64,000 bases of DNA from Natronomonas marina (lineage in GTDB: Archaea; Halobacteriota; Halobacteria; Halobacteriales; Haloarculaceae): NCBI RefSeq assembly GCF_024298905.1, contig NZ_CP101154.1, forward strand, positions 2,356,001 through 2,420,000, in the 5' to 3' direction. Position numbers and translations under genes: made by a program. Positions 40,441-49,178 of the stretch are shown piece after piece. The notes beneath the pieces are model-generated. The model had not been told where the DNA came from, ran no database searches, and worked only from the letters and a program-made list of their open reading frames with translations. Each line of letters starts with the position of its first letter. The first letter of the stretch is position 1.

Positions 40441-43400
40441 TCAGCACTCCGACCAGCCGCAGGACTCGCAGGTCTTGCAGCCCTCCGAGTAGTACAGCGT
40501 CATGCTGGAGCACTCGGGGCACTCGGGCGATTCCCCGGAGTCGATGAGCGACTGGGTGTCGCCGGTGTCGTCGTTCGGGGACGCACCGGCCTCGGCGCCG
40601 GGCGAGACGGCCGACGTCTCGCCGCCGTCGGTCTCGCGGGAGGCGACCTCCCGCTCTTCGTGTTCACCGTCGTCGGCCTGCTGGGCGGTCTGGTCGAGCG
40701 TGGCCTGGTCGGGGTAGGCCTTGTCGACCTCGCCGTCGAGGTAGCGGCGCATCGCGGTGCCGATGGCGTCCGGGATGGAGTTGATCTGCTCGCCCTTGTC
40801 CCAGGCGACCTTCGGCGACCGGATGCCCTGGAGTTCGTCGGCTATCTCGGCGGGGTCGACGCCCGAGCGCAGCGCCGTCGAGATGGTCTTGGCCAGCGCC
40901 TCCGTGAAGGAGGCCGTGAAGCCGCCGGAGTTGCCGATGTTGGCGAACAGTTCGAACGGTCGGCCCGTCTCGGGGTCCTCGTTGATGTTGACGTAGAGCT
41001 TCCCGTAGCCGGTGTCGATGCGCTGGGTGACGCCGTGCAACACGTCCGGCCGGGGCTGCTTGCGGCCCAACTCGACCTCCAGCCCGAGGAGTTCCTCGAC
41101 GTCCGTCTCGAGGGCGGCCTCGACCTCCTCGCTCTCGAGGAAGCCGTCGATGCCGCCGAATATCTCCTCGATGTTCTCGACGATGGCCTCGGCGGCCTCG
41201 GCCTCGTCCATGTCGGCGAACTCCGTGTTCTGGGCGCGGGTGGTGAGCACCTGCTTCGAGCGGGTGCCGTCGCGGTAGTAGGTGACGCCCTTGCCGCCGT
41301 GCTCGTAGATGTACTCGAAGACGTCCTTGGCGTCCTCGACGGTGGAGTCGTTGGGCGCGTTAACCGTCTTCGAGATGGCCGAGTCGACGCCCTCCTGGCA
41401 GGCGACCTGGACGCCGGCGTGCTGCTTCGCCGAGAGGGCGCCCGTCGTCACGAACAGTTCGCCGATGGCGTCCGGCACCGTCTCGAGGCCGTCGATGCCG
41501 TCGAAGCGGTTCTCGGCCATCTGCGCCTGGGCCTCCTCCTTGACGGCCTCGACGTCGAGGCCGTTCTCCTCCAGTACCCGGAGGAAGTAGTCGTCGAACT
41601 CCACGAGCATCTCGTCGCCCTGGACGTCGTCGGAGACGTTCTTGTAGTAGGCGACGTTGTAGATGGGCTCACAGCCGCCGGTGGTGTTGCCGACCATCGA
41701 GGTGGTGCCCGTCGGCGCGATGGTGGTGGTGTTGTGGTTGCGGATGGCGAAGCCGTCGGCCCACTCGTCGGCGTCGAGACCGGTCTGCTTTTCGAACCAC
41801 TCGCGGTACTCCGTCGGGTTCGCGTACTTCGATTTCTCCCACTCGCCGAAGGCGCCGCGCTCCTCGGCGAGTTCGTGGCTCGCCCACTTCGAGCCGTGGT
41901 TGATGTGCCGCATCACCTGCCGAGCGAGTTCGTTGCCCTCCTCTGAGCCGTACTCGATGCCGAGCTGGATGTACAGCTGTGCCAGCCCCATCACGCCCAG
42001 GCCGATCTTCCGCATCTCCCGGACCTTCTCTTCGATTTCGGGGACGGGGAAGTCCGACATCGTGACGACGTTCTCGAGGAACCGCGTCCCGAGTTCGATG
42101 CGGCGGTCGAACTCCTCGAAGTCGACCGCCTCCTCGAGGAACGCGGAGACGGCGGCCTCCAGGTCGTCGTACTCGTCGCCGTGGGCCTCCTGCCAGACGC
42201 GCCAGTCCGGGGAGTCCTCCGCGGCGAGCGTCGAGAGGTTGATGTGGCCGAGGTTGCAGGCCTCATATTCTTCTAACGGTTGTTCCCCGCAATTATGCGT
42301 TACAAGACCGCTAGCGACGAACGAGTGGGTTTCCGGCTCGGTCAGATCGTACACGCTTTCGTGTCCATCAGGCGTGACAGCTTCGACCGTCGCAGTGAAT
42401 GCCTCGTTCTGTGGACTGTACGTATACGAGTCGAGGTTCTCTCGAAGCTGTTCGGCTTTGTCCTCGCGAAGGAACCCGATTTCCTCGGCAAATCGTTGCT
42501 GATTGTCTTTGGTTATCGCCAGTTCGTGTTGAGCCTTCGTCTCGTACTCTTTCGTTCCTCCGTTCCCATCTGGGAGTTCTCGTGTCTGTGCAGGACGACG
42601 GTTCTCGTAGATGCGACTCGCGATACCAAAATTGAGGAGGAGTTGCTGTGTCTCCTTGAGCAGACCGAGCTCCGAACTCGCAAGTCTGATGCTGCGTCCG
42701 TTTCTACTGCTTCCCTGAACACTCCCGTCGGCGGTGAACAACGCCTGCAGGAACCCGCGGGCCATCTCCTCGCTTCCGCGCATGACGGCGTCGGGGACCT
42801 GCAGTTTCTCGTCGACGAGACCGGCCTCCTCGGCGTACTCGTAGAGTCGAGCGGACCGAATCCGCTGTTCGACCGCCTGGGCACCCCGGTACTCGTCGCT
42901 CCGGCTGATTTCGTTGACGCCGACCTCGTAATCGCCGTTTCCGAGTGGGTCGCGGACGACCTCGTTGACGTCCTCGGCGAACTGCGCCGAGACGTCCGCG
43001 TCCTCGTCGTAGAAGTTCAGGACGGCACGCTCCTCGCCCTCCTTGAGGTGGCCGTCACCGACGAGCCACCCGAGTACTCGCCCTTCCTCGGCGCTTCCGT
43101 GCCGGCCGAACTCGCCCTTCCGGTTCTGGATGTGGACGGTGTCGCCGGCGTCGAGGTCCCCCGCTTCGACCCAGCCGTCGTCGGTCATCACGCGGTGGTC
43201 GGCAGTCAGACGGAGTTCGTATCCCTCCTCGGTTTCGAGTTTGTAGACGTCCTTCTCGCCGGTCTTGAAGACGCTGCTTGCCTCCTTGAGCGTGTCCTCG
43301 CTCAGGCGACCGTCCACGACGACGTCGCGGGCGACGCCCTGCTCGTACAGTTCCTCCGCCGGGACGAGGCCGTCCTCGGTGCTAACGAGCGTGTCGCCGG

Positions 43401-45858
43401 TGACACACGGGTTCGTCGCCAGGATTCGGTGGTCGGGGTGTTTCTCGACGTCGAAGGAGTGTTCCTTGTTCACTCGTTCGAGATAGATGACGCCGGGTTC
43501 GCCGTTCTCGTGGGCGCCCTCGACGATGTCGTCCCACAGTTCGCGGGCGGGGATGGACAGTTCCTCGCCCACCTCGACGTGCTCGCCGAGACCGAACATA
43601 TCGTACAGTTCCTTCGTCTCGGGGGTGGCGACGTGGGCCTCGCCCGTCCGGGGGTTGGTGAACGTGAACTCCTCGTCCGCTTTCACCGCCTCCATGAAGC
43701 CGTCGGTGATGCCCACGGAGATGTTGAAGTTCGAGAGGTGGCCCTCGACGGCGTTCCGGAGGTGCTCGGGGACCTTGCCGTCGTCGTCGACGAGTTCGCG
43801 GGCCTCCTCCAGCGCCTCGGAGAAGGAGTTGTGGGTGAAGTCGTCGGGGTCGTTGAGCCGCAGCGTCTCGGCCAGCGAGACGTCCTTGTTCTTGGCGTGG
43901 ATGAACTGGATGACGTCGGGGTGAGAGACCCGCATGACGCCCATCTGGGCGCCCCGTCTCGCGCCGCCCTGGGCGATGGTCTCACAGTTATGGACGACCA
44001 CATCTTCGGCGACATAGGTGTGGGTGTCCGCAACCTCGGCGTTGTAGACCGGGCCCTCGTAGTCGACCCGGTCGACGGAATCGATGGCGACGACCTCCCG
44101 TCCGTTGGCCTGCTTCGATCGGTCGCGGGGGGCAAAGTCAGCGGGAACGTCATCAAAGAGACGTTCGAGGGGGGTGCCGAGTGCCGTGCTGACGCTTGCG
44201 GCGACCTCGTAGGTCGGCTGTCGGTCGTCCGGTTCCCTGTCGTGTCGCGAAAACTGCACTCCACAGCGGAGTCCAACTTGGAAGGCGAAGTCAACGACGT
44301 TCTCGTTGGCGAGTTTCAGTTTGGCCCGCTGGCTCTTGCCGCGCTTTTCCAGTCGCCCGTCCCCCGCAAAGAGCCCCTCCAGAACGCGTGCCTGCGTCTC
44401 CGGCGGAGCGTTCCACAGTACGTCGGGAACTCGCTTTTCGCTGGCACCAGTTCCGAACAGGCTCTCGACGAACTGTGCGAAGCTCGAATGTTCGGCGTGG
44501 ACATGCAGGGTGTTGCGCTCCTCGACGAGCTGAATTCGGGTGTCGACCCCGAACGCCTCAAGGGCACGCTGGATTTCGTCGGCCGCATCGCGTTCATTGC
44601 TGTTGAGGGTGAACGTGACCTCATTCGGCATCCCGCGCCGATAGACGACACATCCCTCTGCCAGGTACCAGCCGGCCATCGTTGCGAAGGCATCGACGGA
44701 CACCTCGTCGGCGAATGCCTGGGGGGACGCGCCCTTCGAGGCGCCGTAGTAGTCCCGGTTGACGGTCACGCCGCCGTCAGCGAACACGAGCGGTCCGCTC
44801 GCAATCTCATCAAGCGCGACGCGCTGGTTGAGTTCGAGGTCGTTCGTTTCGGCGGACTGTCCGAGTACGAGCAGGTCGCCTTCCTGCAGATCCGCGGCGT
44901 CGACCCACTCGAAGCCGTCTCCCCGCACTACTTTGAACGGATGTTCGCCGGTCGCGCGGATAGACCGATTGAGCCGCTCAGGCGTCACCTCGACGAGTGC
45001 TTCGTCTACGGACCGCTCCATCGTCTCGGTGACGGGCTGTTCGTCACCGTTCTCGTCGACGACAACATCCCCGACTTCGAGGTCTTCAATGGGGCGTTGT
45101 CCGCTCGGCGTCAGCACTCTGGTTTCCGGCGGGAAGCACATCTGATCGTAGGTCCGCATAAAGGTGATGGGGCCCGACGCGATGCCACCGGTCGAGCCGA
45201 CGGCGTCGCCGTACGGACGCAGCCGCCAGAAGGCATAGCCCATGCCGCCGCCGCTCTGGAAGACCTGGGCGGCCTCCTTCGCGGTCTGGTGGATGTCGTC
45301 GATGTCGTCCTCGGGGGAGTCGACGAAGCAGGCCGACAGCTGCTGGAGTTCGTCGCCGGCGTTCATCAGCGTCGGCGAGTTCGGCATGAAGGAGAGGTTC
45401 TCCATCTGCGCCTGGAACTCGGCGGCCTTCTCTTCGACGTGTTCGCGGACCTCGTCGGGCAGTTCGGGGACCAGCGTCTCGTAGGCGAACTTGTTGACGT
45501 TGTATATCGAGAGAGTCGTCTCGGCGTCGTCGTCGGCGGTGACGCCGGCGCCGAACACCTCGGCGGCCAGTTCGTCCCGGCGGGGGTGGTCGGGCTTGAG
45601 CTGGTCGGGCGTGACCGTGATCTCGTGGCCGCGTTTGTCGGCCTCGAAGACCGCCTCGGCCAGCGCGATGTTCTTTGCGACCCGCTCGAAGAGGTCCTCC
45701 TGTTCTTCGATCAGGTCACCGTCGGCGTCCTTGCGGAGGTACCGGGCGGGGAGGATGTTGTGGTAGGCGTTGCCGGTGAGACGGTCCTCCAGCGTGTCGC
45801 CCTCGGTTCGCTTTACCGGAAGGGTGAGTTCGCCCGCGGAGAGGTCACCCCCTGACAT
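40441..45858 (-). CDS. nrdJ: B12-dependent (class II) ribonucleotide reductase with two inteins
   Basis: Reduces ribonucleotides to deoxyribonucleotides using adenosylcobalamin to make a thiyl radical. The precursor is 1805 residues; removal of two inteins (384 and 372 residues) leaves 1049. Extein signs: Ser-Pro-Thr-Leu-Met-Asn, Leu-Ser-Ala-Cys-Phe-Val (first redox Cys), Gly-Gly-Ala-Arg-Arg-Gly-Ala-Gln-Met, the finger loop Asn-Pro-Cys-Gly-Glu with its thiyl Cys, and a second redox Cys 11 residues later, in Glu-Ala-Cys-Asn-Leu-Gly. The end has a zinc-ribbon of Cys-x2-Cys pairs. ATG 45858 is preferred to the open frame to 46143. Only one splicing order gives an active enzyme. Confidence 0.96.
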   Translation of the reverse strand: MSGGDLSAGELTLPVKRTEGDTLEDRLTGNAYHNILPARYLRKDADGDLIEEQEDLFERVAKNIALAEAVFEADKRGHEITVTPDQLKPDHPRRDELAAEVFGAGVTADDDAETTLSIYNVNKFAYETLVPELPDEVREHVEEKAAEFQAQMENLSFMPNSPTLMNAGDELQQLSACFVDSPEDDIDDIHQTAKEAAQVFQSGGGMGYAFWRLRPYGDAVGSTGGIASGPITFMRTYDQMCFPPETRVLTPSGQRPIEDLEVGDVVVDENGDEQPVTETMERSVDEALVEVTPERLNRSIRATGEHPFKVVRGDGFEWVDAADLQEGDLLVLGQSAETNDLELNQRVALDEIASGPLVFADGGVTVNRDYYGASKGASPQAFADEVSVDAFATMAGWYLAEGCVVYRRGMPNEVTFTLNSNERDAADEIQRALEAFGVDTRIQLVEERNTLHVHAEHSSFAQFVESLFGTGASEKRVPDVLWNAPPETQARVLEGLFAGDGRLEKRGKSQRAKLKLANENVVDFAFQVGLRCGVQFSRHDREPDDRQPTYEVAASVSTALGTPLERLFDDVPADFAPRDRSKQANGREVVAIDSVDRVDYEGPVYNAEVADTHTYVAEDVVVHNCETIAQGGARRGAQMGVMRVSHPDVIQFIHAKNKDVSLAETLRLNDPDDFTHNSFSEALEEARELVDDDGKVPEHLRNAVEGHLSNFNISVGITDGFMEAVKADEEFTFTNPRTGEAHVATPETKELYDMFGLGEHVEVGEELSIPARELWDDIVEGAHENGEPGVIYLERVNKEHSFDVEKHPDHRILATNPCVTGDTLVSTEDGLVPAEELYEQGVARDVVVDGRLSEDTLKEASSVFKTGEKDVYKLETEEGYELRLTADHRVMTDDGWVEAGDLDAGDTVHIQNRKGEFGRHGSAEEGRVLGWLVGDGHLKEGEERAVLNFYDEDADVSAQFAEDVNEVVRDPLGNGDYEVGVNEISRSDEYRGAQAVEQRIRSARLYEYAEEAGLVDEKLQVPDAVMRGSEEMARGFLQALFTADGSVQGSSRNGRSIRLASSELGLLKETQQLLLNFGIASRIYENRRPAQTRELPDGNGGTKEYETKAQHELAITKDNQQRFAEEIGFLREDKAEQLRENLDSYTYSPQNEAFTATVEAVTPDGHESVYDLTEPETHSFVASGLVTHNCGEQPLEEYEACNLGHINLSTLAAEDSPDWRVWQEAHGDEYDDLEAAVSAFLEEAVDFEEFDRRIELGTRFLENVVTMSDFPVPEIEEKVREMRKIGLGVMGLAQLYIQLGIEYGSEEGNELARQVMRHINHGSKWASHELAEERGAFGEWEKSKYANPTEYREWFEKQTGLDADEWADGFAIRNHNTTTIAPTGTTSMVGNTTGGCEPIYNVAYYKNVSDDVQGDEMLVEFDDYFLRVLEENGLDVEAVKEEAQAQMAENRFDGIDGLETVPDAIGELFVTTGALSAKQHAGVQVACQEGVDSAISKTVNAPNDSTVEDAKDVFEYIYEHGGKGVTYYRDGTRSKQVLTTRAQNTEFADMDEAEAAEAIVENIEEIFGGIDGFLESEEVEAALETDVEELLGLEVELGRKQPRPDVLHGVTQRIDTGYGKLYVNINEDPETGRPFELFANIGNSGGFTASFTEALAKTISTALRSGVDPAEIADELQGIRSPKVAWDKGEQINSIPDAIGTAMRRYLDGEVDKAYPDQATLDQTAQQADDGEHEEREVASRETDGGETSAVSPGAEAGASPNDDTGDTQSLIDSGESPECPECSSMTLYYSEGCKTCESCGWSEC
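42292..43407 (-). mobile_element. Intein 2 of NrdJ (372 residues), at the catalytic cysteine
   Basis: Starts at Cys-Val-Thr-Gly-Asp-Thr-Leu-Val directly after Thr-Asn-Pro and ends with Leu-Val-Thr-His-Asn before Cys-Gly-Glu. The residue after the intein is therefore the thiyl-radical Cys of the Asn-Pro-Cys-Gly-Glu loop, and serves as the splicing nucleophile first. Block C Val-Leu-Gly-Trp-Leu-Val-Gly-Asp-Gly and block E Gly-Phe-Leu-Gln-Ala-Leu-Phe-Thr-Ala-Asp-Gly show an intact LAGLIDADG endonuclease. Its DNA looks less GC-rich than the exteins, which fits later arrival. Confidence 0.95.
43987..45138 (-). mobile_element. Intein 1 of NrdJ (384 residues)
   Basis: Begins at Cys241 (Cys-Phe-Pro-Pro-Glu-Thr-Arg-Val-Leu-Thr) after Tyr-Asp-Gln-Met, ends with Val-Val-Val-His-Asn before the extein Cys at 43986-43984 (Cys-Glu-Thr-Ile-Ala). 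Splicing blocks A, B (Gly-Glu-His-Pro-Phe), F and G are present. The dodecapeptide blocks Met-Ala-Gly-Trp-Tyr-Leu-Ala-Glu-Gly and Leu-Glu-Gly-Leu-Phe-Ala-Gly-Asp-Gly identify an intact LAGLIDADG homing endonuclease. The intein inserts next to the conserved glycine-rich active-site segment. Confidence 0.95.
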
Positions 45859-46396
45859 TACTCGGCCCTCCGGGTCCGAGCGGTTGGTTGCCCTGCGATG
45901 CGTGCGCGAGTGAGACGTGAGACGTGGGTCATCTGTGACGACGGGTCCGTGTGCGGCGATGCCGATTAACCCTTCGACATCAGCGGGCGTCTTGTCCGAA
46001 TTCCGATACAGTACGGGGGCACTGGTCGTTTTTCGAGCCAGGTCCGATGAATGTGCGCGTGCCCCTGCGCGTACGAACTGTTGGATTCGGTCGGAGTCGT
46101 ATAAGTGTGGGCAGACCGAAGTGAAAGTGAAAATAGAACCCACCTAACCGCAATACAGGAGCGGCGTTTCCATTGGAAATTAGCGGGGGTTGGCGGCCTG
46201 AAAACAGCGCGAGGAACCGGCCCCTCGATGGGTCCGTTCTCCGACCCGCACGACGCGGTCACCGTGGCCGGCAGTCGTTCACGGTTCGCGTCCGAGACGG
46301 CGGCGGTATCGCCCGGAACCCTATCCTTTTTGATACTAGCGTAGCGACGAGCAGCGCCCCACCGTCGACGCCTCTCGCCGTCGTGGGACCGCCCGG
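45859..46396. other. Intergenic region upstream of nrdJ
   Basis: A 538-base gap. On the minus strand, ACTTATAC at 46096-46103 is a plausible TATA box for nrdJ, predicting a long leader of about 215 bases. An open reading frame runs in front of the nrdJ ATG but has no conserved features. I looked for a cobalamin riboswitch and did not recognise its conserved core. Nothing else found; the part next to trpG has a short T-run on the plus strand. Confidence 0.4.
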
Positions 46397-46981
46397 TTAA
46401 ACTGCCTTGAGGAAGTTCCCGATTATCTCGTGGCCGACGCCGGTCAGCACCGATTCGGGATGGAACTGGACACACTCGATAGGGTGCTCGCGGTGTCGGA
46501 CGCCCATCACCAGCCGCTCGTCGCCGTGGGTCGTCGTCGCCGTCACTTCGAAGACGTCCGGAACGTCGAGGGCGACCAGCGAGTGATAGCGGCCGCCCTG
46601 AAAGCCCTGTTCGAGACCGTCGAAGACGCCGCGGCCGTCGTGATCGACGGGGAACGCCTTGCCGTGGATCGGCTCGGGCGCCCGGTCGACGGTGCCGCCG
46701 TACTCGTAGACGGCGGCCTCCAGGCCGAGACAGACGCCCAGCGTCGGCACGTCGGGACTCGTCTCCCGGAGGACGTCCATCGTCACGCCGACGTCGCGGT
46801 CGTTCTTCGGATGGCCCGGTCCCGGAGAGATGACGACGGCGTCGGGGTCGACCGCCTCGACGTCGGCCAGCGAGGCCGTGTTCCGCAGCACCTCGGTCTC
46901 GGTGTCGTCGTGCTGGCTGACGTACTCGACGAGGTTGTACGTGAAGGAGTCGTAGTTGTCGACGAACAGGACGCGGGTCAT
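46397..46981 (-). CDS. trpG: Anthranilate synthase component II (glutamine amidotransferase)
   Basis: A 194-residue class I glutamine amidotransferase that supplies ammonia to TrpE. Visible are the start Val-Asp-Asn-Tyr-Asp-Ser-Phe-Thr-Tyr-Asn, Ser-Pro-Gly-Pro-Gly-His-Pro, nucleophile Cys84 in Gly-Val-Cys-Leu-Gly, and the His/Glu pair in Gln-Phe-His-Pro-Glu-Ser. After Cys-Leu-Gly this protein has Leu-Glu where the family has His/Met-Gln, an unusual oxyanion-side variant. It is the last gene of the trpDFEG cluster, its ATG overlapping the trpE stop by four bases. Confidence 0.95.
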   Translation of the reverse strand: MTRVLFVDNYDSFTYNLVEYVSQHDDTETEVLRNTASLADVEAVDPDAVVISPGPGHPKNDRDVGVTMDVLRETSPDVPTLGVCLGLEAAVYEYGGTVDRAPEPIHGKAFPVDHDGRGVFDGLEQGFQGGRYHSLVALDVPDVFEVTATTTHGDERLVMGVRHREHPIECVQFHPESVLTGVGHEIIGNFLKAV

Positions 46982-48555
46982 CGGGTCGCCTCCCCCGGAG
47001 CGGTTTCGATGCGGTCCAGCGCCGCGAGCACGCCGTCCATCTTCTTCTCCGTCTCGTCGTACTCGGCGGCGGGATTCGAGTCGGCGACGATGCCCGCCCC
47101 CGCGCGGACGGTCACCCGGTCGGTGCCGTCGACGCCGCGGCCGCGCTCGACCGTGGCGGTCCGGATGACGATGGCGAAGTCGGCGTCGCCGCTCCACGAG
47201 TAGTAGCCGACGCCGCCGCCGTAGACGCCGCGCGGTTCGGCCTCCAGGTCGTCGATGATTTCCATGGCCCGTATCTTCGGCGCTCCCGACAAGGTGCCGG
47301 CGGGGAAGGCCGCACGCGTCGCGTCGAAGGCGTCACACTCCGGGCGCAGACGGCCGGTGACCGTCGACTCGATGTGCTGGACGTGGCTGTACTTCAGGAC
47401 GTTCATGAACTCCTCGACGCGGACGCTGCCGGCCTCGCCGACCCGCCTCACGTCGTTGCGCGCGAGGTCGACCAGCATCGTGTGCTCGGCGCGTTCCTTC
47501 CCGTCGGCCAGCATCTCGCCGGCCAGCCGCCGGTCCTCGACAGGGCTGGTGCCGCGGTCGCAGGTGCCGGCGATGGGGTTGCTCATCACCTCCCGGCCGC
47601 GGACGGAGACCAGCGTCTCCGGCGAGGCGCCGACGACGACGAGGTCGTCGTAGTCCAGCACGTACATGTACGGCGAGGGGTTGACCTCCCGAAGCGCCTC
47701 GTACAGCGCAAGCGGGTCGACGTCGCCGTCCAGTTCCCGGGTACGGGAGACGACGCCCTGGTAGATGTCGCCGTCGAGGACGTGCTCCTTGGCCCGGCGG
47801 ACCGCCGCCTCGTAGTCGTCCCTCGGGCCGGCCCGCTCCTCGACCGGGCGGAATCCGCCGGTCGTCGGCGCCTCGGCCCCCGAGAGCAGGTCCTCGACCC
47901 GGTCGCGCTCGGCGGCCAGTCGGTCGTAGACCGCGCCGGCGTCGTCGCCGTCGCGGACGAGCGGCGTGAAGACGAGCGAGACGGTCCCGGCGGCGTCGTC
48001 GAAGACGAGCGTCTTCGTCGAGAGGACGAACTGCGCGTCCGGGAACCGCGAGTCAGGCCGCTGCCGGCCGACCTCCTCGAGCCAGAGGTCGTAGACCGCG
48101 TCGTAGGCGAGAAATCCCACGAGTCCGCCCTGCAATCGCTGGCGTTCGGTCTCGGGGAAGTTGCGCAACTCGGCGTCGGGCAGCGCCGCCCGGAGCGTGT
48201 CGAGGCTGTCGCCGCCGTTCGGTTCGAGCAGGCCCTCGTAGCGGTCGTCGAGCACGTCGACGGTGGCGCCGTCGTCGACAGTGACGACGGCGGCGGGGTC
48301 GTAGCCGACGAAGGAGTAGCGGGCGTGTCTGTCGGCGCCGCGGCCGGCGGTGAAGGCGCCGTCGGGGTCGCTGGAGGCGACCTTCTCGGCGCTCTCCAGG
48401 AGGAAGGCGTACTCGTCGTCGGTCGCGTCGGTCGTCCGGCCGGTCAGCGCCGCGTACGCCGAGAGTGGCTCGGGGTCGGCCGACAGTTCGGCGACGGCAC
48501 GGACGACCGCCGGGCCGTCCTCGGCCGCCTCGACGAACCGCTCGCGGGAGATCAT
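46978..48555 (-). CDS. trpE: Anthranilate synthase component I
   Basis: A 525-residue chorismate-utilising enzyme forming anthranilate from chorismate with ammonia from TrpG. The chorismate-binding signature Ser-Asn-Pro-Ile-Ala-Gly-Thr, the Gly-Thr-Leu-Ser-Gly-Ala-Pro-Lys motif, and the Arg-Asn-Asp-Val-Arg-Arg-Val and Val-Arg-Ala-Gly-Ala-Gly-Ile-Val-Ala-Asp-Ser regions are present. A feedback Leu-Leu-Glu-Ser segment is near residue 50. ATG 48555; the stop overlaps trpG, and the start overlaps trpF by four bases. Confidence 0.96.
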   Translation of the reverse strand: MISRERFVEAAEDGPAVVRAVAELSADPEPLSAYAALTGRTTDATDDEYAFLLESAEKVASSDPDGAFTAGRGADRHARYSFVGYDPAAVVTVDDGATVDVLDDRYEGLLEPNGGDSLDTLRAALPDAELRNFPETERQRLQGGLVGFLAYDAVYDLWLEEVGRQRPDSRFPDAQFVLSTKTLVFDDAAGTVSLVFTPLVRDGDDAGAVYDRLAAERDRVEDLLSGAEAPTTGGFRPVEERAGPRDDYEAAVRRAKEHVLDGDIYQGVVSRTRELDGDVDPLALYEALREVNPSPYMYVLDYDDLVVVGASPETLVSVRGREVMSNPIAGTCDRGTSPVEDRRLAGEMLADGKERAEHTMLVDLARNDVRRVGEAGSVRVEEFMNVLKYSHVQHIESTVTGRLRPECDAFDATRAAFPAGTLSGAPKIRAMEIIDDLEAEPRGVYGGGVGYYSWSGDADFAIVIRTATVERGRGVDGTDRVTVRAGAGIVADSNPAAEYDETEKKMDGVLAALDRIETAPGEATR

Positions 48556-49178
48556 GGTCGGCCTCCCGCCGCCCGGACGAACGCCGCGACGGCCTCGGGG
48601 TCCTTCCGGCCCGGGTCGGCCTCGACGCCGCTGGCGACGTCGACCGCGAAGGGCCGGACCGTCTCGACGGCCTCGGCGACGTTGTCCGGCGTCAGTCCCC
48701 CGGCCAGCACGACCGGCGAGGACAGCGACTCGACGAGTTCCCGGCTCCGTTCCCAGTCGTGGGTCTCGCCCGTGCCGCCGGCGCCCGACTCGTCCAGCGA
48801 GTCGACGACCAGACCGTCAGCGACGGTGTCGTGAGCGGGCGCCTCATCCGGCGTGACGGCCCGCATCACGTCGCCGCTGACGTTCGCCGACAGGTAGGCC
48901 AGATCGCCCGGCGTGAGGTCGCCGTGCACCTGGACGACGTCGGGCTGGACGCGCCCGGCGAGGTCGACCGCCCGGTCCGGCTGTCCCGGCATCGTCACGA
49001 GGACGGTCGTCACGAACGGCGGGGCCGCACGCGACAGTTCGACCGCCCGGTCCGGCTGGACAGCTCGCGGCGTGTCGGTCGAGACGTCGGCGACGATGCC
49101 GACCGCGTCGGCCCCGGCCTCGACCGCCGTCTCGAGGTCCTCGTCGGTGGTGATACCACAGACCTTCACGCGGGTCAT
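48552..49178 (-). CDS. trpF: Phosphoribosylanthranilate isomerase
   Basis: A 208-residue beta/alpha barrel that isomerises phosphoribosylanthranilate. The catalytic Cys is in Val-Lys-Val-Cys-Gly-Ile-Thr (residue 7), the general acid Asp in Val-Asp-Val-Ala-Ser-Gly-Val-Glu, and Leu-Ala-Gly-Gly-Leu-Thr-Pro-Asn-Val is the phosphate loop. Start ATG 49178 overlaps the trpD stop by four bases, so the operon is tightly coupled. Confidence 0.96.
   Translation of the reverse strand: MTRVKVCGITTDEDLETAVEAGADAVGIVADVSTDTPRAVQPDRAVELSRAAPPFVTTVLVTMPGQPDRAVDLAGRVQPDVVQVHGDLTPGDLAYLSANVSGDVMRAVTPDEAPAHDTVADGLVVDSLDESGAGGTGETHDWERSRELVESLSSPVVLAGGLTPDNVAEAVETVRPFAVDVASGVEADPGRKDPEAVAAFVRAAGGRP

Noticed and set aside
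45859-46143. Upstream extension of nrdJ to 46143 or a cobalamin riboswitch
   Set aside because: The extension is not conserved-looking and lacks the acidic start, and no B12-box core is visible, so ATG 45858 was kept and no riboswitch called.
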